A stretch of DNA of 64,000 nt. Source: Oscillatoriales cyanobacterium. Its GTDB lineage: Bacteria > Cyanobacteriota > Cyanobacteriia > Cyanobacteriales > Microcoleaceae. Location: NCBI GenBank assembly GCA_004292955.1, contig RDXX01000014.1, forward strand, positions 27,990 to 91,989, in the 5' to 3' direction. The notes beneath the pieces were generated by a model. The model was given only the letters and a program-made list of their open reading frames with translations, was not told where the DNA came from and made no database searches. Positions 54,511 to 62,883 of this stretch are shown piece after piece (the stretch's first letter is position 1; each line of letters starts with the position of its first letter). The translations under genes were made by a program, and so were the position numbers.

Positions 54511-56598
54511 TTAATCCTTTTTTTTAAGAACCACCAAGGTAATGTCATCAAAAACCTTTTGTTCTCCAATAAATCCCCGCAAATCTTCAATGGCTGATTG
54601 CTTAATTTGTTCGGCGCTTTTATGCCAATTAATCGAAACCACTTCACAGAGTCTTTCAATTCCGTAGAATTTTTTGTTGATATTTCTGGCTTCGGGAATG
54701 CCATCGGTATATAGCACCACCCCGTCCCCCGGTTCTAACTCTACTACAACCTGGTCAATCAACTCTGAAATGTTTTCGTCTAAACCAATCGGGAATCCCA
54801 AATCCATTGTATCTATCCGCTCGATTTGACCGCTTTTTCTAACGACAATAGTTTCCTCATGCTGGCCACTGATGCAGATTTTGCCATTGGCATAATTGAG
54901 GATAGCAAGCGTCAAATTCTTATCTGAATTCATGCGCTGAATATTTAGATAAATAGTGCGATTGAGAATATCTAAAAAGCGCACCGGATTTAATTCGGGC
55001 ATTTCGTGAAGAGTGCGGACAACCGCTTGAGTCATCACCATCAAAATACCGCTTTCTAAGCCATGTCCGGTGACATCGCCGATGCCAATAGTCACCACAC
55101 CTTCAGTCTGGAGAATATCGTAATAATCGCCACCTACTTCATCGGCTGGTTCCATGAATCCGGCAATATCTAAGTCTTCAATTGCCTCCATTTCTTGGTG
55201 TTTAGGCAAAATCAACTGCTGCATTTGTTTGAGGATGTATAGTTCGGCACTCATCCGCATATTTTCGGCTTTTAGTCGGTGATTGAGCGTCACAATTTCG
55301 GCGTTAGCTGTGGCGAGTTCAGTGGTGCGTTCTGTAACTTTATCTTCTAGAGTTTCAAAGGATTCTTTGAGTTGTCCTGCCATGCTGTTAAAGGAGTTGG
55401 CAAGTTTTTTTAGTTCCATGAGGGAGCTAGTTTTTACCTGTCTGTCGAGAGCGCCGTTAGCCATGTCTTCCGAAGCTTGGGTGATGGCTTCAATGGGGCT
55501 AGCAATCCAGCGGGCTGTGAAAATTCCAATTGCCGTTGCCACAGTAAATGCGATCGCACACAATAGAATTGTGGTGCGGGTATTGGCATTAATTTTATCC
55601 ATGAAATCAGATTCTGGAACCACCGTTACGATCGGCCAGTCCAACCCAAACTTGTCTTTCCACGGAGCAACGAGGACAAAGTAATTTTCACCTTTAATTT
55701 TAATATTAATTTTTTGGCTCTTTTTAATATTTTTAAAGCTACCGAACCGTTCTTGCAACGCTTTAGTAGCAGCTTGGATCGCAGGATCGGAGATGTTGAG
55801 AGCGCTAAAGCGTTTGACTTGATTATTTACCTTGATAAAAGAGGGTTGTGGGCCAGAATTTCCAATCAATTGTCCGTCTCGTTCCATGATGAAAATTCGC
55901 CCGGATTTGCTAAAGTTTAAGTTGTGCAGAAATGTAGTAATATTGGATAGTTGTAAATCGACCCCGATCACTCCGATTAGCTTGCCCTTGGCATACATGG
56001 GACGCATTGCCCCTACAGCAATAAAGTTAAGCTCATCTAGCGAATAAACAGAAGTCCAGATAGGTTTCCCGGCTTGAGCTGCCTGAGTGTACCATTCTAA
56101 TTTCACGGTATCGTAAGGAGCAACCTGTGTTACCTTAATTCGATTGCCCTGGCGGTCGGTTAAATGGGCGTTAATTTTCCAGTTTGTCCTTGCTGAAACT
56201 TCGGCAATGCTGATGCCTTCTCCCGGTCTTACTGGCCCAGCACCAATGAAGCGTCCATCTGAAAGTCCATAGGAAATGAAGCCAAGATTATCGAATGCTT
56301 GCACCTGTTTCCAAAAATAAAGTCCCGCAATATCTAAGTTATTTATGTCGAGCAATCTGGTTTCGATCGCATCGATATTGATTTGATTAATTTGATGGGG
56401 AGTTAAGAGATAGTCATCTAAGTGCCGATAAGTGCGATCGCTCACCTGAGTCATTAACTGGTTAGCCAAATGCGTTACCGCTTGTTGTCCGTTGCGGAAG
56501 GAAAGATAACCGACTAAGCCAACTGCTGCAACGATTTGCAGGACAAAGGGAACTACGAGGGCGGTGCGGAGGCGAAATTGCCAAAGAGTTGAGGCCAT
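54511..56598 (-). CDS. dCache-HAMP-SpoIIE membrane phosphatase
   Basis: A 695-residue membrane phosphatase. Helix 1 (about 14-34), extracellular double-Cache sensor (about 40-330; GLYFWKQVQAF, LEWYTQAAQAGKPIWTSVY, GVIGVDLQLSNITTFL), helix 2 (about 345-367), HAMP (about 368-420; WIASPIEAITQASEDMANG), coiled coil (about 425-465) and a SpoIIE/PP2C domain (about 470-690; ADEVGGDYYDI, GDVTGHGLESG, DGIPEA, DDITLVVL), all catalytic acidic residues present. The phosphatase domain is very similar to that of the giant kinase gene downstream. It should dephosphorylate a STAS-type protein; the STAS gene at 46 kb is the obvious candidate (inference). Ligand unknown. Confidence 0.93.
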   Translation of the reverse strand: MASTLWQFRLRTALVVPFVLQIVAAVGLVGYLSFRNGQQAVTHLANQLMTQVSDRTYRHLDDYLLTPHQINQINIDAIETRLLDINNLDIAGLYFWKQVQAFDNLGFISYGLSDGRFIGAGPVRPGEGISIAEVSARTNWKINAHLTDRQGNRIKVTQVAPYDTVKLEWYTQAAQAGKPIWTSVYSLDELNFIAVGAMRPMYAKGKLIGVIGVDLQLSNITTFLHNLNFSKSGRIFIMERDGQLIGNSGPQPSFIKVNNQVKRFSALNISDPAIQAATKALQERFGSFKNIKKSQKINIKIKGENYFVLVAPWKDKFGLDWPIVTVVPESDFMDKINANTRTTILLCAIAFTVATAIGIFTARWIASPIEAITQASEDMANGALDRQVKTSSLMELKKLANSFNSMAGQLKESFETLEDKVTERTTELATANAEIVTLNHRLKAENMRMSAELYILKQMQQLILPKHQEMEAIEDLDIAGFMEPADEVGGDYYDILQTEGVVTIGIGDVTGHGLESGILMVMTQAVVRTLHEMPELNPVRFLDILNRTIYLNIQRMNSDKNLTLAILNYANGKICISGQHEETIVVRKSGQIERIDTMDLGFPIGLDENISELIDQVVVELEPGDGVVLYTDGIPEARNINKKFYGIERLCEVVSINWHKSAEQIKQSAIEDLRGFIGEQKVFDDITLVVLKKKD

Positions 56599-56643
56599 AT
56601 GGCTTTTCTCAGATAGATGAGGTACAGGTTCAGATTTGAGATT

Positions 56644-56765
56644 TTAGCATCTCACTTTTGAAGAGGGCGAAGCATGACCGCATATAAATTATTAGTTATA
56701 ATCTCATATTGACTGCGGTCATGCTTCGCCCCTACGGATATATTCGCTTGCATTGAGATGCACCC
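56644..56765 (+). mobile_element. MITE-like element, GGGCGAAGCATGACCGC core, copy 3
   Basis: About 122 bp, from GCATCTCACTTTTG to GCATTGAGATGCACCC, with the same core arms as at 8361. Its ends carry the TGAGATGC form also seen on the other MITE core family. The rest of 56599-57027 shows no feature. Confidence 0.75.
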
Positions 56766-57027
56766 TTCCATTTTTTGCTTTGAGATTGGGGAATTGAGGA
56801 ATTGTTAATTAACTGCCGAGAGTACCTCAGCTCAATAGAAATGCTACAATAGATAGGTATCTTCAACGGACGGAATTACGTTTTAAAAGCTCTAGCTACA
56901 GTTTATGAATTTTTGTGACGGTATTAAGGGGGACTAATAATGTTATCCTATCAAAAATTCTACCAACATCAACAAATCAGCGTTCATCAGCGGTTAAAAT
57001 AAAAACAAAAATAAATACCAAACAAAA

Positions 57028-57387
57028 ATGCAAATTAATCAAGCCCTCCACAGCGCCCTGCTCGTTTCCAACCTCGAAAAATCCCAACACTTTTACAGCA
57101 ATGTATTAGGACTGCAAAAAATCGATCGCGAATTAAAATTTTCCGGAATCTGGTATCAAATCGGTAACTTCCAGATACACCTAATTCTAGCGGCAACAAT
57201 TATACCAGATGCCGTAGACCATGAGAAATTGGGGCGCAATCGACATCTAGCGTTTGCTGTGGCTAACTTAGAGGCAGCCAAAGAGCAATTAATCGCTCAC
57301 AATTGCCCCGTACAAATGAGCGCGTCAGGTCGATCGGCATTATTTACCCAAGATCCAGACGGGAATATCATTGAACTCAGCGAGTAA
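57028..57387 (+). CDS. VOC-family (glyoxalase/bleomycin-resistance) protein
   Basis: A 119-residue vicinal-oxygen-chelate protein. INQALHSALLVSNLEKSQHFYSNVLGL, WYQIGNFQIHLIL, NRHLAFAVANLEAAKEQL and FTQDPDGNIIELSE give the paired beta-alpha-beta-beta-beta layout. Probable metal ligands are His8 (ALHSALLV), His in QIHLIL, His in RHLAF and Glu in NIIELSE. A lyase, dioxygenase or resistance role is possible; the substrate is not shown. The next gene starts three bases after its stop codon, so the two are probably translated together. Confidence 0.88.
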   Translation: MQINQALHSALLVSNLEKSQHFYSNVLGLQKIDRELKFSGIWYQIGNFQIHLILAATIIPDAVDHEKLGRNRHLAFAVANLEAAKEQLIAHNCPVQMSASGRSALFTQDPDGNIIELSE

Positions 57388-57390
57388 CAG

Positions 57391-58671
57391 ATGAAAATCA
57401 TCGCCTACTCTTACACCGAACCGCTGCTAGAAGCCGCACCAGCAGCCGAAATTTGGGGCCAAGAGGTCGATCGCACCTACCAAGACTTAGGAGGGCGCCA
57501 GCAACTCCAGCAACTGCTAAAAGACTGCCAAACAGAACCAGTCAAATACCTGCTAATTCAGCGTTTTGAAGAACTCGGCGACACAGTACAGCAAGTGTGC
57601 GCCCACCTCGAACAACTAGAAAACCTCGGCATCCAACTAATTGTCACAGACGAAAAACAAACAGAAAATAGAGTTAATTTGCTCAAACTCCTCGCCGAAC
57701 TCCAGCGCAGCCAACACAGCCGCAGCATTCGCAAAGGACACGCCCGCAACCGCATCAAATCCCTTCCCCCACCCGGAAAAGCCCCCTACGGCTATCGGCG
57801 CGGCAAAGACAAATATGCGATCGACAAAACCGCCTCCCCCGCCGTCAAAGACTTTTTTGAACACTTTCTCATCTACGGTTCCCTGCGCGGTTCCGTGCGC
57901 CATTTAGCAAAGAAATACAACAAAAAAATCTCCGTCAGCACAGGCCGCCGCTGGCTGACAAATCCCGCCTACCGAGGCGATTTAGAATATCAAAACGGCC
58001 AAGTAATTTCTAACACCCACATCCCGATTATTTCCAGAGAAGAAGCCGCCCAAGTAGACAGATTGCTGCGGCGTAACAGTCGCCTTGCTCCCCGCAGCGC
58101 CAGCGCCCCGCGTTCCCTCGCAGGTTTAGCAATTTGCGCCGAGTGCAAATCGTCCATGACAGTTGCGAAAGTCACAGCCTACCGCAAAGACAAAGAATAC
58201 CTTTATTTGCGACCGATTAACTGTTCCCAACAGCCTAAATGCAGCGGCATTTCCTACGAAGAAGTGTTGCAATTAACCATAGCAGGGATTTGTCGCGATT
58301 TGCCCGATGCGATCGCCCAGTTGCAAATGCCGGACATCCAAGGAATCAAAGCCGGAATTGCCGGGGCGATCGCATCTAAACAAAAAATTATAGAACAACT
58401 TCCCGCCCTGATCGAAAGCGGCATTTTGGACGCAGAAACGGCAGATTTGCGATCGTATAAAATCCGCACAGAAGTTGCAGAACTGCAAAGTAAATTAGCG
58501 AAAATGCCCCCCGTAAATTTGCGAGAAACTGCTCAAACTGTTTCTCTTCCCCAATTTTGGCTGGATTTGTCGGAATCGGAACGCAGGTTTTATTTTCGAG
58601 AGTTTATCGATCGCATTGAAATAGTCCGGGAAAATTCAGAAGTGGATCTGCAAATTATTTTTATTTTTTAA
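57391..58671 (+). CDS. Serine-recombinase-like protein with degenerate catalytic domain
   Basis: A 426-residue protein with the layout of a large serine recombinase: resolvase-like domain (about 1-120), recombinase domain (about 125-225; GKAPYGYRRGKDKY, LRGSVRHLAKKYN, RRWLTNPAYRGDLEYQNG) and a zinc ribbon with coiled coil (about 245-385; AICAECKSSMTVAKV, CSQQPKCSG). In the first domain the usual Y-R-V-S start is AYSYTEPL, and the catalytic Arg motif (DRLGRS) reads RFEELGDT, so key Arg residues and perhaps the Ser are missing. It may have lost catalysis or act as a DNA-binding protein. It is fused in operon position to a VOC gene, an odd pair. No attachment sites seen. Confidence 0.72.
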   Translation: MKIIAYSYTEPLLEAAPAAEIWGQEVDRTYQDLGGRQQLQQLLKDCQTEPVKYLLIQRFEELGDTVQQVCAHLEQLENLGIQLIVTDEKQTENRVNLLKLLAELQRSQHSRSIRKGHARNRIKSLPPPGKAPYGYRRGKDKYAIDKTASPAVKDFFEHFLIYGSLRGSVRHLAKKYNKKISVSTGRRWLTNPAYRGDLEYQNGQVISNTHIPIISREEAAQVDRLLRRNSRLAPRSASAPRSLAGLAICAECKSSMTVAKVTAYRKDKEYLYLRPINCSQQPKCSGISYEEVLQLTIAGICRDLPDAIAQLQMPDIQGIKAGIAGAIASKQKIIEQLPALIESGILDAETADLRSYKIRTEVAELQSKLAKMPPVNLRETAQTVSLPQFWLDLSESERRFYFREFIDRIEIVRENSEVDLQIIFIF

Positions 58672-58767
58672 TATTGAAAAATTGACAATTAACAATTCAT
58701 ATCATTGTCGATAGAATGAGTTTGTAGTGAGGACTTTAGTCCTGGCAATCGAAGGAATAAAGTAGTA

Positions 58768-58832
58768 GTAGGGTGCGTCAGGCACGGATGGCGGACTACC
58801 TGAAAATTAGGCTAATCGCTGACGCACCCTAC
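58768..58832. repeat. GTAGGGTGCGTCA inverted repeat
   Basis: GTAGGGTGCGTCA (58768-58780) and TGACGCACCCTAC (58820-58832) are exact inverted copies, downstream of the recombinase-like gene. Same family as 9388-9449. A TTTGTAGTGAGGACTTTAGT fragment lies just before it (58722). Confidence 0.7.
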
Positions 58833-58905
58833 AATATCTTAGACTATTAACTGTCAACTGTCAGGGGTTTTAACTGTCGATCGCACTGCTGCACAAAAGA
58901 GGTAA

Positions 58906-59113
58906 CTACAGAGTGATAAAATCGGTAGCGGTGAGAGCATTCGCAGCAACACCGTTAAGCTTCGCTAACAACTGATTGCTACCTGTGACGCTAATCAAGG
59001 CTTGATTGTTGCTAGATGTAATGCTGAGTTGATTGAAACTCAAACCGGGAGCCAACCCAATTAAATCCTCGCCCTTGCGGAAATCAGTAATGATGTCACT
59101 ACCCAAACTTTGA
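58906..59113 (-). pseudogene. Detached C-terminal part of the frameshifted RTX protein
   Basis: About 66 codons ([31 protein letters not shown]) that in the neighbouring paralogue (62884-64000) continue directly from the RTX repeats. Here they are in another frame because of five extra bases at 59119-59123. An ATG-like start exists but a separate gene is unlikely. Confidence 0.7.
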
Positions 59114-59114
59114 T

Positions 59115-62069
59115 TTAGCCGCCGAAAAGCGTATCGTTACCAGTATCGCCGCAGAGAAGATCGTTTTCATCGTTACCAACCAGGAAGTCGTTGCCAATAC
59201 CGCCATCGAGACTGTCGTTTTCTTTGCCGGCATAAACCGTGTCATTTCCTGCCCCACCAAACAGCAAGTCTGTACCTTCATTACCAAACACAAGATCGTT
59301 GCCGTTGCCAGCATTAATTGTGTCATTTCCTAAGTTGCCTAACAGGTTGTCATCGCCATCTTCACCGAGCAAGATATCGTCATCTTTGCCGCCAAAAATG
59401 GTGTCGTTACCGATACCGCCGGCAACAGTATCTTTGCCCAAATCTCCCATTAAGAAGTCATTACCATCGCCGCCAACAATAGTGTCATTATCTTTGCCAC
59501 CACTGATGGTATCGTTCCCAGCCCCACCTTGGATGAAATCAGTGCCGTCATTGCCGAAGAGCAAGTCGTTATCTGCACCGCCGTCAATGTTGTCATTGTC
59601 GCCAAGTCCGTAGATAGTGTCGTTGCCGCCCAGCCCGTTAATCGACTCGGGGATGCTGCTACCCATCATGAAATCGGCATTGTTACCGCCATTGAGAGTG
59701 TTTTGGACGGGGTTGGGGGTGATGGTAGCAGAGTTTAATTCCGGGGCGCTGACTCGATCGAGCAAACAATTATCTGTGCCCGGTATCGGAGTCGGAGTTG
59801 GTGCCGGTGTCGGCGTGGGCGCAGGTGTGGGTGTCGGAGTCGGAGTTGGTGCGGGTGTCGGAGTTGGGGCGGGTGTGGGTGTCGGAGTCGGAGTTGGTGC
59901 GGGTGTCGGAGTTGGGGCGGGTGTCGGAGTTGGGGCGGGTGTAGGTGTCGGAGTTGGTGTAGGAGTTGGTGTCGGAGTCGGCGTGGCTGTCGTTGTGAAT
60001 TCAAAAGCGCCGATATCGACGATCGCACTGCCGTTACCATCACCATCTTGGGGGCGAGTCACACCGCGCTGATCCTTAGCTGGCGCGCCTGCACCTGTAC
60101 CTGTGTCAATGGCGGGGCTTCCGGCTAGCAGCGGCAGCACGAAAGCGCCGTTAATATTTTGCAAAGGGCCGAGTTTCGGATCTGCGATCGTCACCTTTGC
60201 CGTAGCGTTATTGTCGTTAGGATCGCCTGTCGTAAGTTTAGCGGGAAACTGAAGATTATTCCCGCCATCAATTAGTTCTCTTCCAGTTTGGAATTTAACT
60301 TTAAAAGGATTGCCAGCCGTGTTGCTATCAAAAATCGAATTCTTGACAGTAATTGGCTGATTTCCAAAAGTTGCAATACCTCCCGAAAACTCTCCAGCGG
60401 TGTTCTTGGCAAAAGTCGAATTGACGATGTTAGTCGAAAAGGCATCTTTGTTACCGACAACTATTCCGCCGCCTTGTTTAGCAGCCGTGTTGCCGGAAAA
60501 TGTACTATTGACAATGTTGATATTACCCTCTTCTCCCAGCCACAAGCCACCACCGTTATCATCGGCTGTGTTGTTTGCAAAGGTGGTATTTGTCACTGTC
60601 AAATCTACATTTCCGTGGCGAACTCCACCACCAGAACCTCCCTGACCCGCTGCATTTTTGATAGCCTTGTTGTTAATAAAAGTGCTATTTTCCAAAACTA
60701 CTTTGTCTTGGTTATAACCAAACAAAAAGGCTCCACCTCCTTCTCCTGTCCCGATATTGCCGTCAAAAGTGCTGCCTCGGATGATAATGTTGCCAGGAGT
60801 AGGGCCTGGTGTTGCATTGGGGCCAGAAGCATTAGCGCCATCGACGTAAACTGCCCCGCCAACGCCTTTATCTGTGCGGTTGCCAGTGAATTTCGAGTTT
60901 TCGATCGTCATGCTGCCCAACAGGTTATTCACAGCCCCGCCATAGCTGCCTTTGTTGTTGGTAAATTCGCTATCTCTGATATTCAGAACACCGCCGCTTT
61001 TAGTGGCGATCGCCCCGCCGCCGCGTTCGGTATTGCTAGCCAAAGAACCGTCATTGCCGCTAAACTTGCTGTTAATTACTGTTGTGGTGCTGCGGAAACC
61101 CGTGTAAACGCCACCGCCGAAACCGGCAACATTATTGTTGACTTGGCAATTTTCTAAAGTTAAAGTGCTGTTACCGCCAGTTTGAATGCCGCCGCCGCTG
61201 CTAGTCGCCTCATTATTCGGATCGGTTCCCGAAACTTTGCCGTCGGCAACAATCAGGTTTTTTAGAGTAACATTGGTGGAACCTTCGGTGAGGATTACCC
61301 GCGAAGTGTTGTTGCCACTGATGGTTAAATTGCTAGCAGCACTTGCATCAATTGTCAAGTTTTTGTTGATGACAAGTTGACCGGAAGTGAGGGTAATTTT
61401 TTGATTGGCCAGAGAGGAGGCAAATTGAATAATATCGCCGGCTGCTGCGGAGGCGATCGCGCTTCTCAATGAACCGGCCCCGCTATCATTAGTGTTGGTA
61501 ACGGTAACAGTGGCTAAAGTCCCTTGGTAATCCGCCATTGCTTCTGGAGTCAAGGCAAGGGGTGCTTCAATATCACCCTTGGTAAACTCCAAATTCCAGT
61601 TACCACCGCGGCCAGTGCGATCGCTAGATGCCGCAATATCAGCCCCGGTTAACTCCGAAAGGCGATCGACAAAATTAGCCCCATCACCCGCCGCCACATC
61701 GCAACCGTAAAGCATGATATCAGCGCGATCGCTCAATGCCGTGCGCCACCCTTCCAACTGGCTTGCATACTGCGGCAAATTATCCGAATTCAGCGTCGCC
61801 GAACCTAGCTGCAAACTGCCAGAATTCCCGTGAGAAAAAATGTGAACTTGGTCTACAGTTCCCCCCGCAGCAGCAATGGTTTGCAGTTTCGCAGTAATTT
61901 GCTCGACTCCGTTGCTATTTTTATCTAAAATGATTGTCTCAGAATTTGCGATCGCGCCGCCCGCCAAAGTTTGATAGTCATCTAAGTCCGAGTCAATGAA
62001 GACAAGAGATTTAGGACGAGAATTGCCGAGAACAGACTGTGAATCAATACTGGTAAAAGTTGAGTTCAT
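59115..62069 (-). CDS. DUF4347 / beta-helix / RTX exoprotein, C-terminally frameshifted
   Basis: A 984-residue exoprotein. DUF4347 at about 20-185 ([30 protein letters not shown]), then a right-handed parallel beta-helix with polymorphic-outer-membrane-type repeats (about 190-630; [22 protein letters not shown]), a choice-of-anchor-like end, a PTPTPAP linker (about 695-770) and RTX calcium repeats (about 800-984). It ends at GNDTLFGG because GGCGG is inserted before the C-terminal module; the paralogue reads on there. Since the C-terminus usually carries the type I secretion signal, export may be lost. ATG at 62069. Confidence 0.85.
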   Translation of the reverse strand: MNSTFTSIDSQSVLGNSRPKSLVFIDSDLDDYQTLAGGAIANSETIILDKNSNGVEQITAKLQTIAAAGGTVDQVHIFSHGNSGSLQLGSATLNSDNLPQYASQLEGWRTALSDRADIMLYGCDVAAGDGANFVDRLSELTGADIAASSDRTGRGGNWNLEFTKGDIEAPLALTPEAMADYQGTLATVTVTNTNDSGAGSLRSAIASAAAGDIIQFASSLANQKITLTSGQLVINKNLTIDASAASNLTISGNNTSRVILTEGSTNVTLKNLIVADGKVSGTDPNNEATSSGGGIQTGGNSTLTLENCQVNNNVAGFGGGVYTGFRSTTTVINSKFSGNDGSLASNTERGGGAIATKSGGVLNIRDSEFTNNKGSYGGAVNNLLGSMTIENSKFTGNRTDKGVGGAVYVDGANASGPNATPGPTPGNIIIRGSTFDGNIGTGEGGGAFLFGYNQDKVVLENSTFINNKAIKNAAGQGGSGGGVRHGNVDLTVTNTTFANNTADDNGGGLWLGEEGNINIVNSTFSGNTAAKQGGGIVVGNKDAFSTNIVNSTFAKNTAGEFSGGIATFGNQPITVKNSIFDSNTAGNPFKVKFQTGRELIDGGNNLQFPAKLTTGDPNDNNATAKVTIADPKLGPLQNINGAFVLPLLAGSPAIDTGTGAGAPAKDQRGVTRPQDGDGNGSAIVDIGAFEFTTTATPTPTPTPTPTPTPTPAPTPTPAPTPTPAPTPTPTPTPAPTPTPAPTPTPTPTPAPTPTPAPTPTPIPGTDNCLLDRVSAPELNSATITPNPVQNTLNGGNNADFMMGSSIPESINGLGGNDTIYGLGDNDNIDGGADNDLLFGNDGTDFIQGGAGNDTISGGKDNDTIVGGDGNDFLMGDLGKDTVAGGIGNDTIFGGKDDDILLGEDGDDNLLGNLGNDTINAGNGNDLVFGNEGTDLLFGGAGNDTVYAGKENDSLDGGIGNDFLVGNDENDLLCGDTGNDTLFGG

Positions 62070-62883
62070 TTTTCATACCCGATGATGATGTTTACTATTT
62101 GCTGGTAAATGACCTTGAAGTCCTTCAACAGTTGACAGTTGACAGTTGACAGTTGACAGTTGTAGGGGCAGTGCCCCCGTGAGAGCCCTCTTAGTTGACA
62201 GTTGACAGTTGACAGTTTGAGAGCGACCTCTACCTATAATGAAGAGGATTGGATTAATGAATAGTCTGACTTTAATTGCTTCCTCAAATGTAGAGACTTT
62301 CAGCCAATTATTTCTGGTAAAATATACATTCTGAAAACCCCCGGATTGCTAAAAAACTTCGTGAAAGCATGGGGGAACTAGAATCAAGAGAATTTCTGGT
62401 TTTTCTCCATGATTTAAATCAGAAAAATACATTCAGACAGAATTATTGCTATGTGGCGATTGCTTTGATTTCAATGGGTGCATCTGGGTTTCGCAAATAT
62501 CTGTGTAGGGGCGAAGCATGACCTCCGTGAATATGAGATTATAACTAATAACTTATATGCGGTCATGCTTCGCCCTCTTCAAAAACTAGATTCACCCGAT
62601 TTCAATTAACCGCAGAGGATGTAATGTCAATCCAGAGAAGAGCTGCTGCGGTTCCAAATTACTGATTGACCTAAAACCCTAAAATCTGCTCTCAAGGTCT
62701 GTCAATTTGAGGTATTTGCCGATCGCGAAAAGTTCCCAAAAAATCCGAAATTCCAGTAACTAACAGTAGGGTACCCAGCGGGAGGAAATCCTCAGTCTTT
62801 AGTCAAAACATTCAGCCCGCCGGGCACCCTACCCGATGTTTTGCCGATAGTAAGGTGCGCGTCGCGCACCCTACCAGAGGCAG
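62070..62883. other. Repeat-filled intergenic stretch between two RTX genes
   Basis: No gene. 62126-62321 is copy D of the GTTGACA repeat (with a GTAGGGGCAGTGCCCCCGT insert). 62476-62597 is an inverted copy of the GGGCGAAGCATGACCGC MITE. 62766-62832 (GTAGGGTACCC...) and 62854-62870 (GGTGCGCGTCGCGCACC) are GC-rich inverted repeats, the latter close to the next stop codon. Promoter of the 59-62 kb gene is presumably near 62080-62120. Confidence 0.7.
62476..62597 (-). mobile_element. MITE-like element, GGGCGAAGCATGACCGC core, copy 4 (inverted)
   Basis: 122 bp, GGGTGCATCTGGG to CTAGATTCACCC, with the core arms in reverse order relative to the other three copies. The left arm has a small change (GACCTCCGTGAATATG). 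Confidence 0.7.

Noticed and set aside
54447..54704. 85-codon minus-strand frame with apparent similarity to the SpoIIE gene
   Set aside because: It overlaps the SpoIIE gene in a different frame; the catalytic motifs are all in the longer frame.
59617..60072. Gly-Val-rich plus-strand frame opposite the RTX gene
   Set aside because: Antisense reading of the PTPTPAP linker repeats; the minus strand carries the recognisable domains.
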